Assembly (NCBI GenBank): GCA_026182355.1
Contig: JAPFBL010000068.1
Coordinates: forward strand, 5,955,001 to 6,019,000
DNA: 64,000 bases
Direction: 5' to 3'
DNA from: Hermatobates lingyangjiaoensis
Taxonomy: Eukaryota; Arthropoda; Insecta; Hemiptera; Hermatobatidae
Shown here one piece after another: positions 13,601-26,131 of the stretch. A program made the position numbers and the translations under genes. The notes below the pieces were generated by a model, which was not told the origin of the DNA, did no database searches, and worked only from the letters and a program-made list of their open reading frames with translations. Numbering within the stretch: the first letter of the stretch is position 1; every line of letters starts with the position of its first letter.

Positions 13601-14254
13601 AGGTTACATTTAAACAGAAAGTTTAACAGTTTTTTCATTCCTAATAACTCTATGATGACCTGGCACTCATTGAATAACCATATTAAGGCTACTGTTGAGA
13701 AGCCTACTCAGTTCACTTCGGAAGTCATGTGCCTCCTCCAGATCACAAGCCCAAGGGTAGTAACCGTCATAATGACTGCTTGTGTGGCTACCAGCAGAAT
13801 CACATTTGTGAGGGGGGAAGATGAACTTCAAGTTCTCAATCTAGATCGAAGCAAGTTGTATTACTGAGGATTTACATCAAAGCAGAGTTGACCTAACGGC
13901 AATAGTTGACACACTATAATAGTTAGCAGCATACAACTCCACCTGCACTATGAATACCCAATCTACTGATACGAGTACATCTGTCGAGAAATACGACCAG
14001 TTGTTAGTTAACATTAAGACAAATCTAATTGAAAGTTCTATGCAAATCCAAAACACACCGTCTTTTGACTTCTAGGGGCGGAAGTATGGCTCATTTGTTC
14101 CTTAGCACCCATTTTAGGAACAGGCCAGTAATTTAGCCTGGTTGATTAAAATTTATTCAGAAGTCCTAAACTTTTCAAAATTCGAGTTTCTTTTGAGTAG
14201 CAGGGTTTAAGGTCTAATTGGCACTTTACAGGTCACTTAGGCGTCAGGTGTGGT

Positions 14255-14475
14255 CGACTGGTAACGTGTTCTCAGTTCGCATTAAACATTAGAGATCATT
14301 TATTTTATATTGAAAAAGCAAAATCTTCTGCACAGTCGGTCATGAGTTTATACAATGTCAGTCACCCATTAAAGAGTCCGTTTAAAATAAATTTAAGTAA
14401 ACAGATAAAATGATTATCAATCTAGCAAAATCGTTGACATAAATTGGGTGCAGGTTACAAATGAGTCTAATTCCC
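14255..14475 (+). repeat. Dispersed repeat, copy 2
   Basis: Direct, diverged copy of the repeat at 13375-13600, beginning GGTCGACTGGTAACGTG and ending near GGTTACAAATGAGTCTAA. Confidence 0.55.
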
Positions 14476-16358
14476 TACCATAGAACAACAATGAAGGTAA
14501 ACGAAGTCAGTACACAAAGGTAAAATCTTAGAGGATTCGGAGAGATAGCTTTAACCCTCCAAATGTGCAACGATTTGGAGGGTTAAACACAATTAAAATT
14601 GAGCCCCACAATTAAAATTAAGCAAAACGAAAAAGTGATTTATCAGAAAATGAATGTTATCCGTGGGATTTAACATTTGGTAAAGATTTATCTTTTTTTT
14701 GGTAAAGAGTGACTTTTTGATTTTCAAAGCATGCGAAGTTAAACAAATAATTTTACAAACAGCGCTGAGGGGTGATGCCATGGACAAGGGATTTTACTAC
14801 AGGATGTCACAGAGACAGAGTTAAACAGGCTCATTACCAAGTGACAGCAGGTTGGCTTGCAGCAAGCATGCCAATACAGGGTCTTTTGAAGTACAAGTCT
14901 GCTCTCGTCAACCATTTGTGCTAAATGGAGTGACATCCAAAGTCATTGCAATAACTTCGCCCTGATGTTTATTTGGATAAATATTTCCTCAACAGATATT
15001 AAATAAGCATTGATATATCAGTACTGTGACTATTCTCATCTGACAGTACCATAGTTAAATGTTACACAGATCATACTTCTTGTGTGTGACCGCATGTGTA
15101 TTAAAACTCTGTAATTGTATAAGCCGCTAAATAATGATTCAGTCCAGTAATTCTATACTTAATATTTGTTTGGTATATTATAATACAAAACTTTAACTCC
15201 CAAAAATTTTAATCTAAAATTTGATTACCTGTGTTTAAAAAAGAAACTATGAACGACGGTTTTCACCATCTCACATGTTTGTAACACGACTTTTCATTTC
15301 CCGTAAGCTATACATCTATAAGCTATACACCTATGTTATTTTCAATGTAGATCGAAATACCAATTAACTATGATATTAATTACATTACACGACTCCTTAT
15401 ATATTTGTATAAATGTTTAATATTACAACTATAAATATACAATCGACTTCCAGATAAAAGTTGTATGCTACTAAAATGAAGTAGAGGTTGTTCATAAAGT
15501 CCCTTGATAATTTTAAAAGACTATTACTTATACATTACTAATCCAGAGTCTATTATTCAAAGGTTATCAAAGTTTTGAACATACCGTATTTGTGAATTCG
15601 AGGCAACTTATTGATTGAAAAGGTTTTGTTAAATGAGAATTATAAAAAAAACTACTAATAAAAAAAAATACTATATATATATCAGAGTTACTGAAACAAA
15701 AACAATTACTCAAACTCGATAAATATTAAAATATGGATTTAATTATTGGAAGTATACAAGCAAGCCACGTTACTCCTGAAAATTCTTGAACGACAGGAGA
15801 AAATTATGAACAAAGTGTTTTATAATTCCGTTGTTTACGGAGTTATACACAAGGACCTTGAAATTGTAACCCCTCATGAAGATTAGGGCAGCTGGTACGA
15901 TGAGCAACGCTACTCTTCCAAGATCGTCCATGATTTGACAAATTTACCGTTTCAGGGAACCTGAACAAGCTTAATATTATAATTTTGTGAACAAAATATC
16001 CCCAAAAATCAAATTTCCTCGATGCTTAACAAGTCTATTCAACTATTCGAAAAAAAAACTACAAGCTAAAGTGAGCCACATAAGAAAACCTACAATATCA
16101 ACTCTTTATTTTACATTACTTTCCACTGATTTGTACAATTGCACTAAATTTATTAAATAGTATAGTCTTTATGGACATCCTGCATTTTGGAAATATTGTC
16201 ATTTTTATGGTGTTTCAACTCTACGCAAAACTTTCAAGTTTCATCACTTCATGGTTGACAATAACTGCTTTGTGACATAACTATAGCTTTAAAAACACAC
16301 CGCACTAGCATTACAAAACTCAATCTTACAAATATTCGGTTACTAACTTTCAATCCCC
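14476..16358. other. No gene seen
   Basis: AT-rich sequence with a short inverted pair (TTAACCCTCCAAAT / ATTTGGAGGGTTAA) at about 14550-14586. No exon could be supported. Confidence 0.4.
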
Positions 16359-16664
16359 TTAAACGTAATTTTCTTTAGACTGCAATGTATATGTATATAA
16401 AACTTCAAAGAATAAATATACGTTAATGTTCAACATGTTCAATTTTCAACAGTTGTTAATATTATGCAGAACCTTACTACTTACGACGTACTTAAAGAGA
16501 GAAACAATATTTTAAACGTAATTTTTTTTAGACTGGAATGTATATGTATATAAAATTTCAAAGAATAAATATACGTTAATGTTCAACATGTTCAATTTTC
16601 AACAGTTGTTAATATTATGAAGAACCTTAGTACTTACGACGTGCTTAAAGGGAGAAACAATATT
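16359..16664 (+). repeat. Tandem duplication, 2 x 153 bp
   Basis: Unit 1 (16359-16511) and unit 2 (16512-16664) are both 153 bp, both begin TTAAACGTAATTTT and both end GAGAAACAATATT. They differ at only about ten positions with no length change, so the duplication is fairly recent. Confidence 0.9.
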
Positions 16665-16844
16665 TCGTTGAAAAAGTCAGTTTTTACTTCCATAGTAACA
16701 CTCTCATGATATGGATTCAGTTCTATGGCATTGATGGAAATATTGACTCATTGGTTAATTGATAATCATTTTAGATATGAGTAAAGCCACATTACTGGCA
16801 TTCTAGTTATTAATACCTATGTTTAGGTATCTACCACACACTTC

Positions 16845-17045
16845 CTTTCTGAACTCTCCCTCTCCTGTCAATACCTACTTGTTCTCCCCCCTCTCTCACC
16901 CCCTTCATAACTACCTATCTCTCGCTATCTCTACCCCCTCTCTCTCACAAAGCAACCTCATACTCCCCTACTCTCCCGCTATCACTCACTTTCCGCCTAT
17001 CTCACCATATCTCTCTACTCTCCCCTTCTCGCTCCCCCAATCTTA
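16845..17045. repeat. Pyrimidine-rich low-complexity tract
   Basis: About 200 bp dominated by CT, CTC and CCT runs on the plus strand. It produces an apparent 76-residue Ser/Pro/Leu-rich frame that is an artefact of composition. Confidence 0.8.
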
Positions 17046-19268
17046 TTGATTTTATACTTTGAGAGCATAATCTCTCACTATTTGACTGTTAATTAAGTTT
17101 TATTTATGATTATAGAAGTCTCAATATATTTTCTTTAAATTCGAGTCTTGGAATCAAGACCGGTAATATTGTTTTAATCAACAATTATTTACTTTACATA
17201 AATCTCACTCGACATAATTAATGTGGTATCAGCTTTTTGAAGACTTGTAATAATTACTGACTACTTTACTCGACATTTCATAACATGTGTGTTAAGGAAG
17301 TCGTTGTGATTTATGCGTCTCGATTGCATTCGTAATCTTCAGTCTAAATGATTTTGCTCAATATACAAAAAAGAAGGTCTTATACATTTCGAAATTTAAA
17401 GACGCCAATAATAATTCAGATCTGCTGAAAGATTGAGAAATTATTTTTCATTGCTAACAAATGTCATAATAGACCTAATATAATTAATATTGTATAGTTA
17501 CGCTGTACCTAATTATACAAATGTTAGTTCGAAATATTTACAAATAAGTGTGGTGTGCTATGAGGGAAGGAGCTCTCTTCGACAGGGGGAGTGTACCGTG
17601 TAGTTGTGGAAGCATTGGGGCACTGAGGTGCCTCAGCAGTTCTCGCCCCCGAACACTTCCCGCAGTCCTCCTCAGAGGTGCTGATCAAGCTTTTCATACA
17701 CGCGCAGTGGTCAATGCACGCATAAACACAATGCTTTAGTCAATTATAAAGCATTGTTGTAAACAGAAACTAACGCGGGGTGTACATAGAAGCCTTAATC
17801 AAAGAGAACTCAACTCATAGCGTTCTGTTCAGTCAGAGCTATCAACTGTTACTACACCGTGTATTTTTTATCTCAACATTTATAAAGTGCATGAAGTTTT
17901 AAATTTGTCGTTTAAACGCTTGCGGGTGGTTTCCAAAATTGTCTCATTTTAAAACCGTAATCTGAGTATGTCCTACATCTACGTAACATGAAAACCATAT
18001 GAAATCACAACTAACTTTCCAGTTCCATAGTTTGCTATACACTTCTGAACATTTTGTTCATTCATTACTCTCAGGAATATTTTGTAGTATTCAAACAAGG
18101 AGATACTGGCATTAGAGGCGACATTTATTCAATTGTCACGGCAACCTCGTTTCAATGATGGAGTCAAGTGTCGTTTAGTAGTAATGTGATTATAGTTAGT
18201 ACTGAGAACGGAGGTTAGAATTTCATCCATCATGACAGTTTATATTTAATATGAAAAACTGAGAACTTTGGGAGCACCTTCCGTTTGGGAGCACATATGA
18301 GTGAAACAATCGGTCCAGGCTTTACAATATTCAGACACTCTTTGAGGATCTTTGAAAAAAATTAGGGGTTCTAATTTAAAATGAACCCGGTACCGTGGAT
18401 AAGCAAAGCTTACGTAAAATGAATATCAAATAACAAATGAGATGTACATTTGACCCAGCAGTGAATGTGAAAGACGCTGAAGTGTGGCTTTGAAGTTTGT
18501 ATGGCGTTATTTATGGGCAACGTGGCCATACATCAAAGCCATCTTAAATGTAGTGGTCACGTAACACTTACCAATGTATACATAGGAATATGAGACATTT
18601 GGAAACCTATTAAGTAAATATACAGGAAGTAGCATTCACTCAGTCCACTGAACGCATTCAGGTTGTTTTACTATTATAGTTAATTACTAAAATAATGAAA
18701 TTTAAACTATTCTATTGCAAATTCTATTTGAAATTGATTCTGAAAATCTTTTTATTTTATTTCATACCACTCTTATCACTACACTGTTATAAGAGTAAGT
18801 TCCAGTGTTCAAAACACTCCTGAAAGATTTCTTTTTGTAAGCTCTTTGATGAAACTGTTATTTTTTCAACCTAAAATTTTGTTCTTTTTAATGGGATAGA
18901 CCTGTTCTAGGGAACTGATAAAAGGACTATGGTGTTAGGTAACAAGCAGGAGGGTCCAACATTAGGAGCTACGTAGAAAAGTTTTGACTGGTGGGTTGTC
19001 TGGATGAAGAACCTATGATTTTGTTTTATACAATTTGTTTTTTTTCTTATCTTTTTCACGGATTTGTGAAATAACCTCAATATAGTAATACTGATTAACA
19101 GTTTGACCCTCTGGAACCCAGGGAAGGAACACAACCTAATGGATATGAAAACAAAAATCATCAAGGTATGAATTTAGATTTGCTCATTCAAGCTCCGGAA
19201 CTGATTTTGACGTCAGGAGAAAAGGTCTGTCTGAATGTATTCTATCAGACTAAATAAATCTATCCTAC
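17046..19268. other. No gene seen
   Basis: Mostly AT-rich. A GC-richer patch at about 17548-17740 is probably repeat-derived, and its open frame has no recognisable domain. The minus frame at 18907-19164 is likewise unrecognised. Confidence 0.35.
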
Positions 19269-19987
19269 CTCCTGAAGATATGCTCATCTGAATTCAAAAT
19301 ATCGATCGTATGAAGTGTTTTGTTCTATTGCGTGTAAATTTAGTGTTATAATATTCGGTTGAATCACACTTTCGTAACATATGTATGTATGCGGAGATTC
19401 CATGATTAGCAATAACTAACATAAGTAAATTACTAAAATAGATCACTGTTCGTATAAAATAATAAGCATTAAGTTCGTAACGAATATATATTTTTATGTA
19501 ACTACATAGCTAGCATTATCAAAACAGGTTTGGCATTAGGTCTAAACTGAAATTCAGATGGACTGTGAATGTAGATGGGTTTGTTAATCGCGTTCTCTGC
19601 ATGAGGATGTCCAAATTAAAATGACCTGTGACTTGAATTTGAAACAACCAGCCTTAATGAGCTCTAAAGAGAGCAAACGTCCCCTGTCACAATGATCGTC
19701 ACAAACTAATTAAAAAGTAAGCATTGGTCACGAAGAACGATTCTGAAGACTACACCGATTAACAATTTTCTTCAAGCAACATTCATCATGAATATGCTTG
19801 GAGGGTCATCGAAGAAAGGCAAACAACTTCAATGGCTCCACTTTCCCTTCTTTTTATATTCTTGTGGTTTTATCTTCATTACAACCAAGGAATGATCATT
19901 GAACAGTAGAAATTTTAATGGCAGCTTGTTAAATCTGAGGACAGTTAATTGGCTAAAAGTTCTTAGTTATATTTCAATATATCTTAG

Positions 19988-20267
19988 ATATTCAGGTAAC
20001 TCACCACAAATGAATGAAGATAGTCGCTCTGAGGCCTTTCGTTTTCACGTCGTCAGAGAGTAAGTGAATACAAGTTGTAGGCAGGTTATGAATTTTGATT
20101 TAGTTGGATTAAGATTGGCATCATTGGCAGTAATCTTAATCCAACTTTAAATCAAAATTCATAACCTGCCTACAACTTGTATTCATTCACTTGCTCTCTG
20201 ACGACGTGAAAACGAAAGGCTTCAGAGCGACTATCTTCATTCATTTGTGGTGAGTTACCTGAATATT
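19988..20267. repeat. Long inverted repeat (foldback), about 130-bp arms
   Basis: The left arm (19988-20117) and right arm (about 20130-20267) are nearly perfect reverse complements around a loop of about 10 bases. Each arm holds a CTCTGACGACGTGAAAACGAAAGG block with hammerhead-like layout: minus strand about 20036-20058, plus strand about 20196-20220. It is a non-coding foldback insertion. Confidence 0.85.
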
Positions 20268-20671
20268 TATATCACATGTTATTGTGACAATTTTGTATAT
20301 CTTAGATATATAAATAAATGTACAAACTGCTATATATAATATAATATAATGCTAACCCTGTCCTACCTATTCTATAAGTTCCTATATTGTTTTAGTTAAA
20401 AAATGGTGCCTCCTAGATTGGTCTCTCTTGAAATATACTCACAGCATTCCAAGGTCAGGGTCTTAAACAACGATGGCAGTTGTTGATATTTTAGAGAATT
20501 CTAGGATGACCACATTGGTTATCTGGGACTCCAGATTGTTCTGAACATAAGTTCAACAAAAGGCGGCACTCCATTTAAAAGGTTGCCTTCATTTTTTTAC
20601 TTTTATTCTCCTTGTTAACTTGATGTTTACTCATTTATACAACTGTTCTACAATATTTTTTTTTACCATAA

Positions 20672-20947
20672 TCAGTTGTTAAAGACTTGGGGTGTAAGGT
20701 TCAACCGCTTCATTTTGTACGCTTGTCCGTGTGCATAAAGACTTTTCTTAAAACTCCACTCGATTTCATCGCCTGGTTCAAAACGCCTCTTGTCATCTTC
20801 TCTTCTCTCAATGACTAACTGCTGCTCCAAATACTGATGAGGAAAGGTCTTATTCTGTTCAGTATCCTGTGCTATTTTTGGTTTATACAAGTCTGGATGG
20901 ATCAACAAGCATATATGTGAAGTAATGACACCATAATCACACGTCAC
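20672..20947 (-). CDS. Unrecognised reading frame, possible exon or element remnant
   Basis: A 91-codon frame on the minus strand. Unlike most frames here it is charged and of ordinary protein complexity in its C-terminal two thirds: residues about 30-85 are rich in Glu, Asp, Lys, Arg, Gln and Tyr, without runs. I recognise no domain, and it is not the missing part of EHD. It lies on the EHD strand about 1.5 kb below EHD exon 2, so it could be an exon of another gene, a decayed element or chance. Confidence 0.2.
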   Translation of the reverse strand: MTCDYGVITSHICLLIHPDLYKPKIAQDTEQNKTFPHQYLEQQLVIERREDDKRRFEPGDEIEWSFKKSLYAHGQAYKMKRLNLTPQVFNN

Positions 20948-21486
20948 TCATTAATACAACAACAACAATATTAAAAAGGAGACATATTTTTTAAGGTCTT
21001 TCCATTGTTGTTTTAAAGAACTCGTGTATCCATATCTGACTAAGGGGACAGCAAAATCTACTGATGACGATATGAGTCGAATTAATTAATAGAAAGGAGT
21101 TGTGTCACTTCTCTGTAATTCGATTACATATTTATATATATGTAAATTAATATGATTCATATTAATGCAGATGTCTTGATTATCTGAATACTAGTTAAAT
21201 AATTGTTATTCCTGGAATATTAGTTGCATGTGTAAATATCACTTGTATCACAAAACAAACTTGTATTGAAGGCTGTCGGTTTCATTGTTTAAACATTGAA
21301 GATAGAAGTTAAAAGGACTGTGTCTTCTTCTTGTCAGTGTAGCCATTTTATATTACTCTACCACTGGTGGTATAATACAACATGTTCAATGTAGACGTCG
21401 TGGCTGTTTAACTTGCGCTCTCGTCATTCCTGTCCGTTTTTTAACTTCTTTCCTTAACAATGACACCTGTTGTGCATAGAATATAC

Positions 21487-21547
21487 TTTTTTCTACTATC
21501 CTTCACATGAGGACCTCATGTCCTCATGTGAAGGATAGTAGAAAAAA
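21487..21547. repeat. Perfect palindrome, about 28-bp arms
   Basis: Arms TTCTACTATCCTTCACATGA... and their exact inverse flank a 5-base loop (CTCAT) centred near 21517. The arms extend through flanking T/A runs. It could be a cruciform-forming foldback remnant. Confidence 0.85.
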
Positions 21548-22423
21548 AAATAGGAGATGGTGTTATTTTTTTTATTATTAAATTAAAGGCTGGGGATTCT
21601 TTATCAAAAATTACCAGCTAAAAAGGAAATATGAAAACGTTCTAATATCTTTCGACATGCTTCCTTGGATGATATTGGCTCACATTTAGATAACCCTTAA
21701 TGATCAATAAAAAAAAGAGATACAGAAATGGACTGCAGCGGTTGATAAAGGAGAAGTAAGATATTACATGATTAATGATAAGTAAAATATACAAGGTCAT
21801 TATTACGACTATGATTAAATGACAGGGACTAAAATTAAATAACTTTCAACAAGTTGAACCAACAAGAGAATTAACGAGCTATTATTTTCAATTTTGACAG
21901 AGAACGGATTAAATAATAATTAGAAATTAAATAATGGCCATCTGTTCCTCTCTCACCTACCGGGCAAACAGGCTAACTCACAAACTGACACTACTGTTCT
22001 TATTTCATTAAACTCAATTGTGCAGCGACTAATTTCTTATATTTTCCAATACCAGTAAATTTCATACGGTAACTGATTTCACAACTAATAAACTTACAAT
22101 CAATACCCTAGGAAATACCTTCATATACGTATAACTTGAAGTCTTTGTACATTGTTTGTCATTACGATACAAGATATTGCATTCATAATTAGTGTAATTC
22201 AGTGTTTGAAATTGAAGATATTTACATTTAGAAATAAAGTTGGTTTAAAAGGATAGAGTAAGTTAGGGATAGGGATTATTATGATAGGGGTGGCAATGTG
22301 AGTACAATAGTAATTGATTTGACCTTACGAGGTTGAGGATAGGGAAATGGACAGGATGAAATGAACTGTCACAATGTCCGCCTCGTGTATGGAGCACACA
22401 TCAAATGAGATTAAATCACTCAC
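21548..22423. other. No gene seen (would be EHD intron 2)
   Basis: AT-rich sequence downstream of EHD exon 2 in the gene's direction. I found no further EHD exon by reading. Confidence 0.35.
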
Positions 22424-22532
22424 CTTCGCCAGACGAGCTCTTTTTATAAGATCATTGAGTTTTCTAAGCGCTGCATTTCTGGGCAATGACTGCAAATCCT
22501 TGAACAGATCTTGCTCCTCGTCCTCAAACAGT
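22424..22532 (-). CDS. EHD exon 2
   Basis: 109 nt, consisting of the last base of an Arg codon plus 36 codons (LFEDEEQDLF to RARLAK). It is flanked by a T-rich acceptor ending TTTTAG and a GTGAGT donor. The sequence is strongly conserved within EHD proteins as I know them. Confidence 0.93.
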
Positions 22533-25500
22533 CTAAAAAAAACCCCAATAACCTTTAACAGATTCACTCTAATGAGAATTGGCACTAACTTGCTAAGCAA
22601 GAGACAACAAATGTCATAGCCAGTATGTAGCTATAAATGAAAGTAAACAAAACATTATTCTCAACCTGATCGTATCATCAAAAAAAAAAAAAAATGTTCC
22701 TGTCATACAACAGATAAAAATAATTGATTAATTTATTAAACATCTCAAAATTGGATGAATTTGTGCCTCCCAGTGTTAATTTCACTTATAGTGCTTTGAT
22801 CACTTCGTTCAAATACTATAAAAAATAGGAAGTCGTTCGAACATCACCCAAATTAATAAACCTATAAAATAACATGTAACTATCAAAGAAGTTACCTTAT
22901 TATTATAACACAACAACTAAACGTATGAATGTCATATAGACTTGTCAGTGCATTCATAGGCCCATATCAATGTTCAAACCACAATAAGAAATGAGAAAAA
23001 AGACTAAGATCTTTCAACCGTAACAAGCGGTCTTCGTCAGAGTCAAATCCCAACTGAGCTGGGAATTGTCAAATTCAGTAGGGATTTGACTCTGAGGAAG
23101 ACCACTTGTTATGGTTAAAAGATCTTAGACTTTTTTCTCATTTCTTATTGTGGTTTGAATATTGATTGTTATTTCACGTGTTTATTGTGACCTCTTATAG
23201 TCTCCTATATATACTTTGAAGGAAAACTTCATTTAAAATAATGGAAGAGAATGAGAATTTAATCATTCTTATTTGTGTCAAGTTTATGCAATGTCGACAT
23301 CATAATTGCTTGAAAACCGAATTTCATTCAAACTAGACAAACTATTTGGACCACATTAGGAAGGTACCAATAACTAGAGCAGTCGACCGTCGTGCCCTCC
23401 CAACAGGGAGAGAGAGCTAAACTTTATTACTTATTTACCTATTATATTTATTTTCAACACTGCATTATAATTTTAGATATAAACGGACCACGAGGGCAAC
23501 ACACCAAAAGTTTATTACCATACGTATCACGTTTTAATCAACTCCAATTAATTATTTCAATATATATTACTAAAGATTGTATTAATATATATATTATTTA
23601 TTAAAGGATTGGTCCTTAGGGTAAGTATGTAGCCGTAACTTCTGCCACCCAAGGTGAACAGTTTTATAAAGCCCTTTGAGTTACACACGACACCATAATC
23701 TCATTCATATTAAGAAAAATAAGAACAGATTTTTTTTATTAATTTTATTATTAAAATTTGTATTATTAAATGAAATACAAAAAACAATGTTATTTCCTGA
23801 CCTTTTATGAGAAAACTAAAAACTAATTTAGTATTAAATTCCAGTGCTAGAGGTAATTTATTTTCAGTATACAGTATAGCGTGATTCCTTAATGCACGTC
23901 TTGATAAAACTTGATAATATGAAATAAAATTTTCGAAAAGAAATTGAAAAAGGTCTTTCACAAATTGTCGTAATCACAATAATTGTTAAATGAATTTTCA
24001 AAATTATCAAAGTGCAAGGAATATTTTCAGTCAATAATTCTACACAATTTTTTGGAGTTTGCTCTCTACAACATTCGTTTATATTATCTATAAATAATGT
24101 TTGAACTAGGTAACGCCCTCTATGATTATGAGTCAAGTATTAAATATTTTTGCGCACATCCGGCTTTGCCGGTCTGTTGAGTTTCTTTCGTTGCTGTCCC
24201 CAAAATTGTATTTACATAAGAACTTAGAACATTTGGAAATCAATCCTACCTGAGTCATTCCACTATATCTCAACAATATTAGCACTTGACCATAGGTGAA
24301 GTGTGACTCAATTGACCATAGCGTCATTGCTATTACGTCAACATTATTCCATCCAGAGGAAAATGCATCACTTGTTTAATTATAGAATACAAATCGTAGA
24401 GGTTAATTCAAATTTCATTCGTAAGTTTAAAGCTTAATAGGTCGCTAATCTCTTTCACTAATTAATGACGAATTAATTTCGCTAATTAATTACACGGCAC
24501 TATATGCAAGCATATATATTCATAGATACATGTCAGGCAAAACAGTGTAATGTCTTTACATTCGTAAAGTTTGATCCGAGAGTGATGTATACAATAGATA
24601 TTCCTGCAACTGCTTTACAAATATCTGGTTTTGAATTCATTCACATTCTCTGGGGCAAAAACTACAATTTTTCAATCTTGTTGTGGTTTTTAAAGCCTAT
24701 GATCTTTAGAGGCATTAGGGTCACTCATCAACTTGATGAAATAAAATAAAACAGTTTCAGTTCTAATTAGTCTATCTAGATCATTTGAACTGAAATTCAT
24801 ACAATAATTAATGAAACTAAAAATAAATATGAAATGTCCATGTTAACATAAATGCCTTATATTTTAATCTTTTTAACAATTATATTTGTTCATAGCCCTA
24901 TACATAAACTTATTGCATTGTCGTAAATAAATTAAGCCATTCATTAAACTAAATTAAGCTTTAAAACTCCAAAACTTAAAACACTAATTCGACATCATAT
25001 TAGTTTTTGTGATTTCAACTCTTAGTAACATTAACTCAATTGATGATTGCCCAAAAGTAAATTATTAAAAATAACATTAAACCTTAAATATAAAAAAAAC
25101 ATTGAAATTATAAGTAAATCTTCAGTAAAAATAGGGAGAGATAATCCTCACAACTTTTTAGAGATCTAAAGGGCTTCAATCATTTGGATTATTCAACTGA
25201 GGTAGTAAGAGACACAAATACAGAACTGGTTACGAGGAAAATGATGAGTACGGAAAGTACCACACAAGATAATGAAATAATTCGACAAATAATATATGGT
25301 TTAGGAGAAGTTTAAACAGCATTTGGCTTACCTTTTGTTGGTATCATAACGTAAAGGTTGGTCCCAGAATGACCCAATATACACTCTAGCAACTTCAGGA
25401 GTTTGTAGTACCTTCCCTAATGACCACATTAAGGCACCGTATACTCTCATAAGCTGTTGGTGGTCTACCATGTCAGCTTTATTAAGAACAATACGTATTT

Positions 25501-26131
25501 TGTCATCGTGTCCCCTCAAAGCCTCGATTGATCTTCTAAACTCATCAGAAATGTCCAATTTATGGGCGTCAAACAACAATATTATCCTATCCACCCTTTC
25601 AGCAAACCACTCTAATACACCTGTGAAGTCATAGCCCCTGTCAACTCTCTGTTTTTCTCCAGACAGTATACCAGGCGTATCAACTATAGATATGCCCTTT
25701 AAAACAGCAGAATTGAGTTGAGAACATTGGAATCTGTTTAAAAAGGCGTTGCCAAATTTTGTCAGGGGCCTAAACTGTTTCTGAGGATCTACTACAAGTG
25801 CATTACCTGGTATTACACCTTCTTTATCACCATGCATTACAGCAATAAACCGATCTGTCGTTGGTTCTGGACCAATTCTCATTCCAGGAAACTCTCTTTC
25901 TAACAAATATCGAATAAATGTTGTTTTACCAGTTGAATATTGACCAACTAACAATATCATAGGTTTTGCATCAAAATCAGGTTCCTCCAAAGGGGGGGAA
26001 TGAAAGTCATGAAACTGGTAAGCCAACTCTAATGGCAGTAACTTTGTCTTATATACAACTTTCAACCCATCTAATACACTATCATACAGTTCTGATGATT
26101 TGTTATCTCCTCTTGTCAACCAACTAAACAT
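22424..26131 (-). CDS. EHD family (EH-domain containing) ATPase, 5' part
   Basis: A dynamin-like ATPase that tubulates and scissions endosomal membranes. Exon 1 is 26131-25332, starting at an ATG that opens MFSWL as in EHD relatives. Exon 2 is 22532-22424. The splice is AAAAG|GTAAGC to TTTTTTTAG|A, phase 2, and rebuilds an Arg codon. The 303 residues include an N-terminal helix, the P-loop GQYSTGKT (63-70), DTPG (151-154) and NKAD (217-220). Exon 2 gives a helical segment rich in Leu, Arg and Lys that ends RARLAK before GTGAGT. The family is usually about 530-550 residues, so the rest of the helical domain and the C-terminal EH domain are missing. They lie to the left in small exons I did not see, or outside the window. 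Intron 1 (22533-25331) contains a foldback repeat. The gene is head-to-head with TSR1. Confidence 0.93.
22968..23163. repeat. Foldback repeat, family F copy 1 (in EHD intron 1)
   Basis: Inverted repeat with arms from CAATGTTCAAACCACAATAAG to its inverse, of about 80 bp each. It shares its sequence (CCACAATAAGAAATG, ACTAAGATCTTTCAACCGT, GTCTTCGTCAGAGTCAAA) with 47952-48134, so the two define one dispersed foldback family. This copy's arms have diverged more from each other. Confidence 0.9.
23164..25331. other. EHD intron 1, remainder
   Basis: AT-rich intronic sequence. The short frames present are low-complexity, and no mobile element is recognised. Confidence 0.5.
25332..26131 (-). CDS. EHD exon 1 (start codon and GTPase-like domain)
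   Basis: 800 nt of coding sequence from ATG (complement of 26129-26131) to the phase-2 donor at 25331/25330. It carries nearly the whole nucleotide-binding domain without a single intron, and no stop or frameshift is present. Confidence 0.95.

Noticed and set aside
16819..17049. 76-residue Ser/Pro/Leu-rich reading frame
   Set aside because: Produced by a pyrimidine-rich low-complexity tract. No domain or splice context.
17548..17739. GC-richer 63-residue frame as a possible exon
   Set aside because: No recognisable protein, no flanking splice pattern; more likely repeat-derived.
20672..20947. Candidate for the missing EHD C-terminal exon
   Set aside because: Contains none of the helical-domain or EH-domain signatures; kept only as an unrecognised frame.
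22374..22619. Plus-strand frame over EHD exon 2
   Set aside because: Antisense shadow of the conserved EHD exon.
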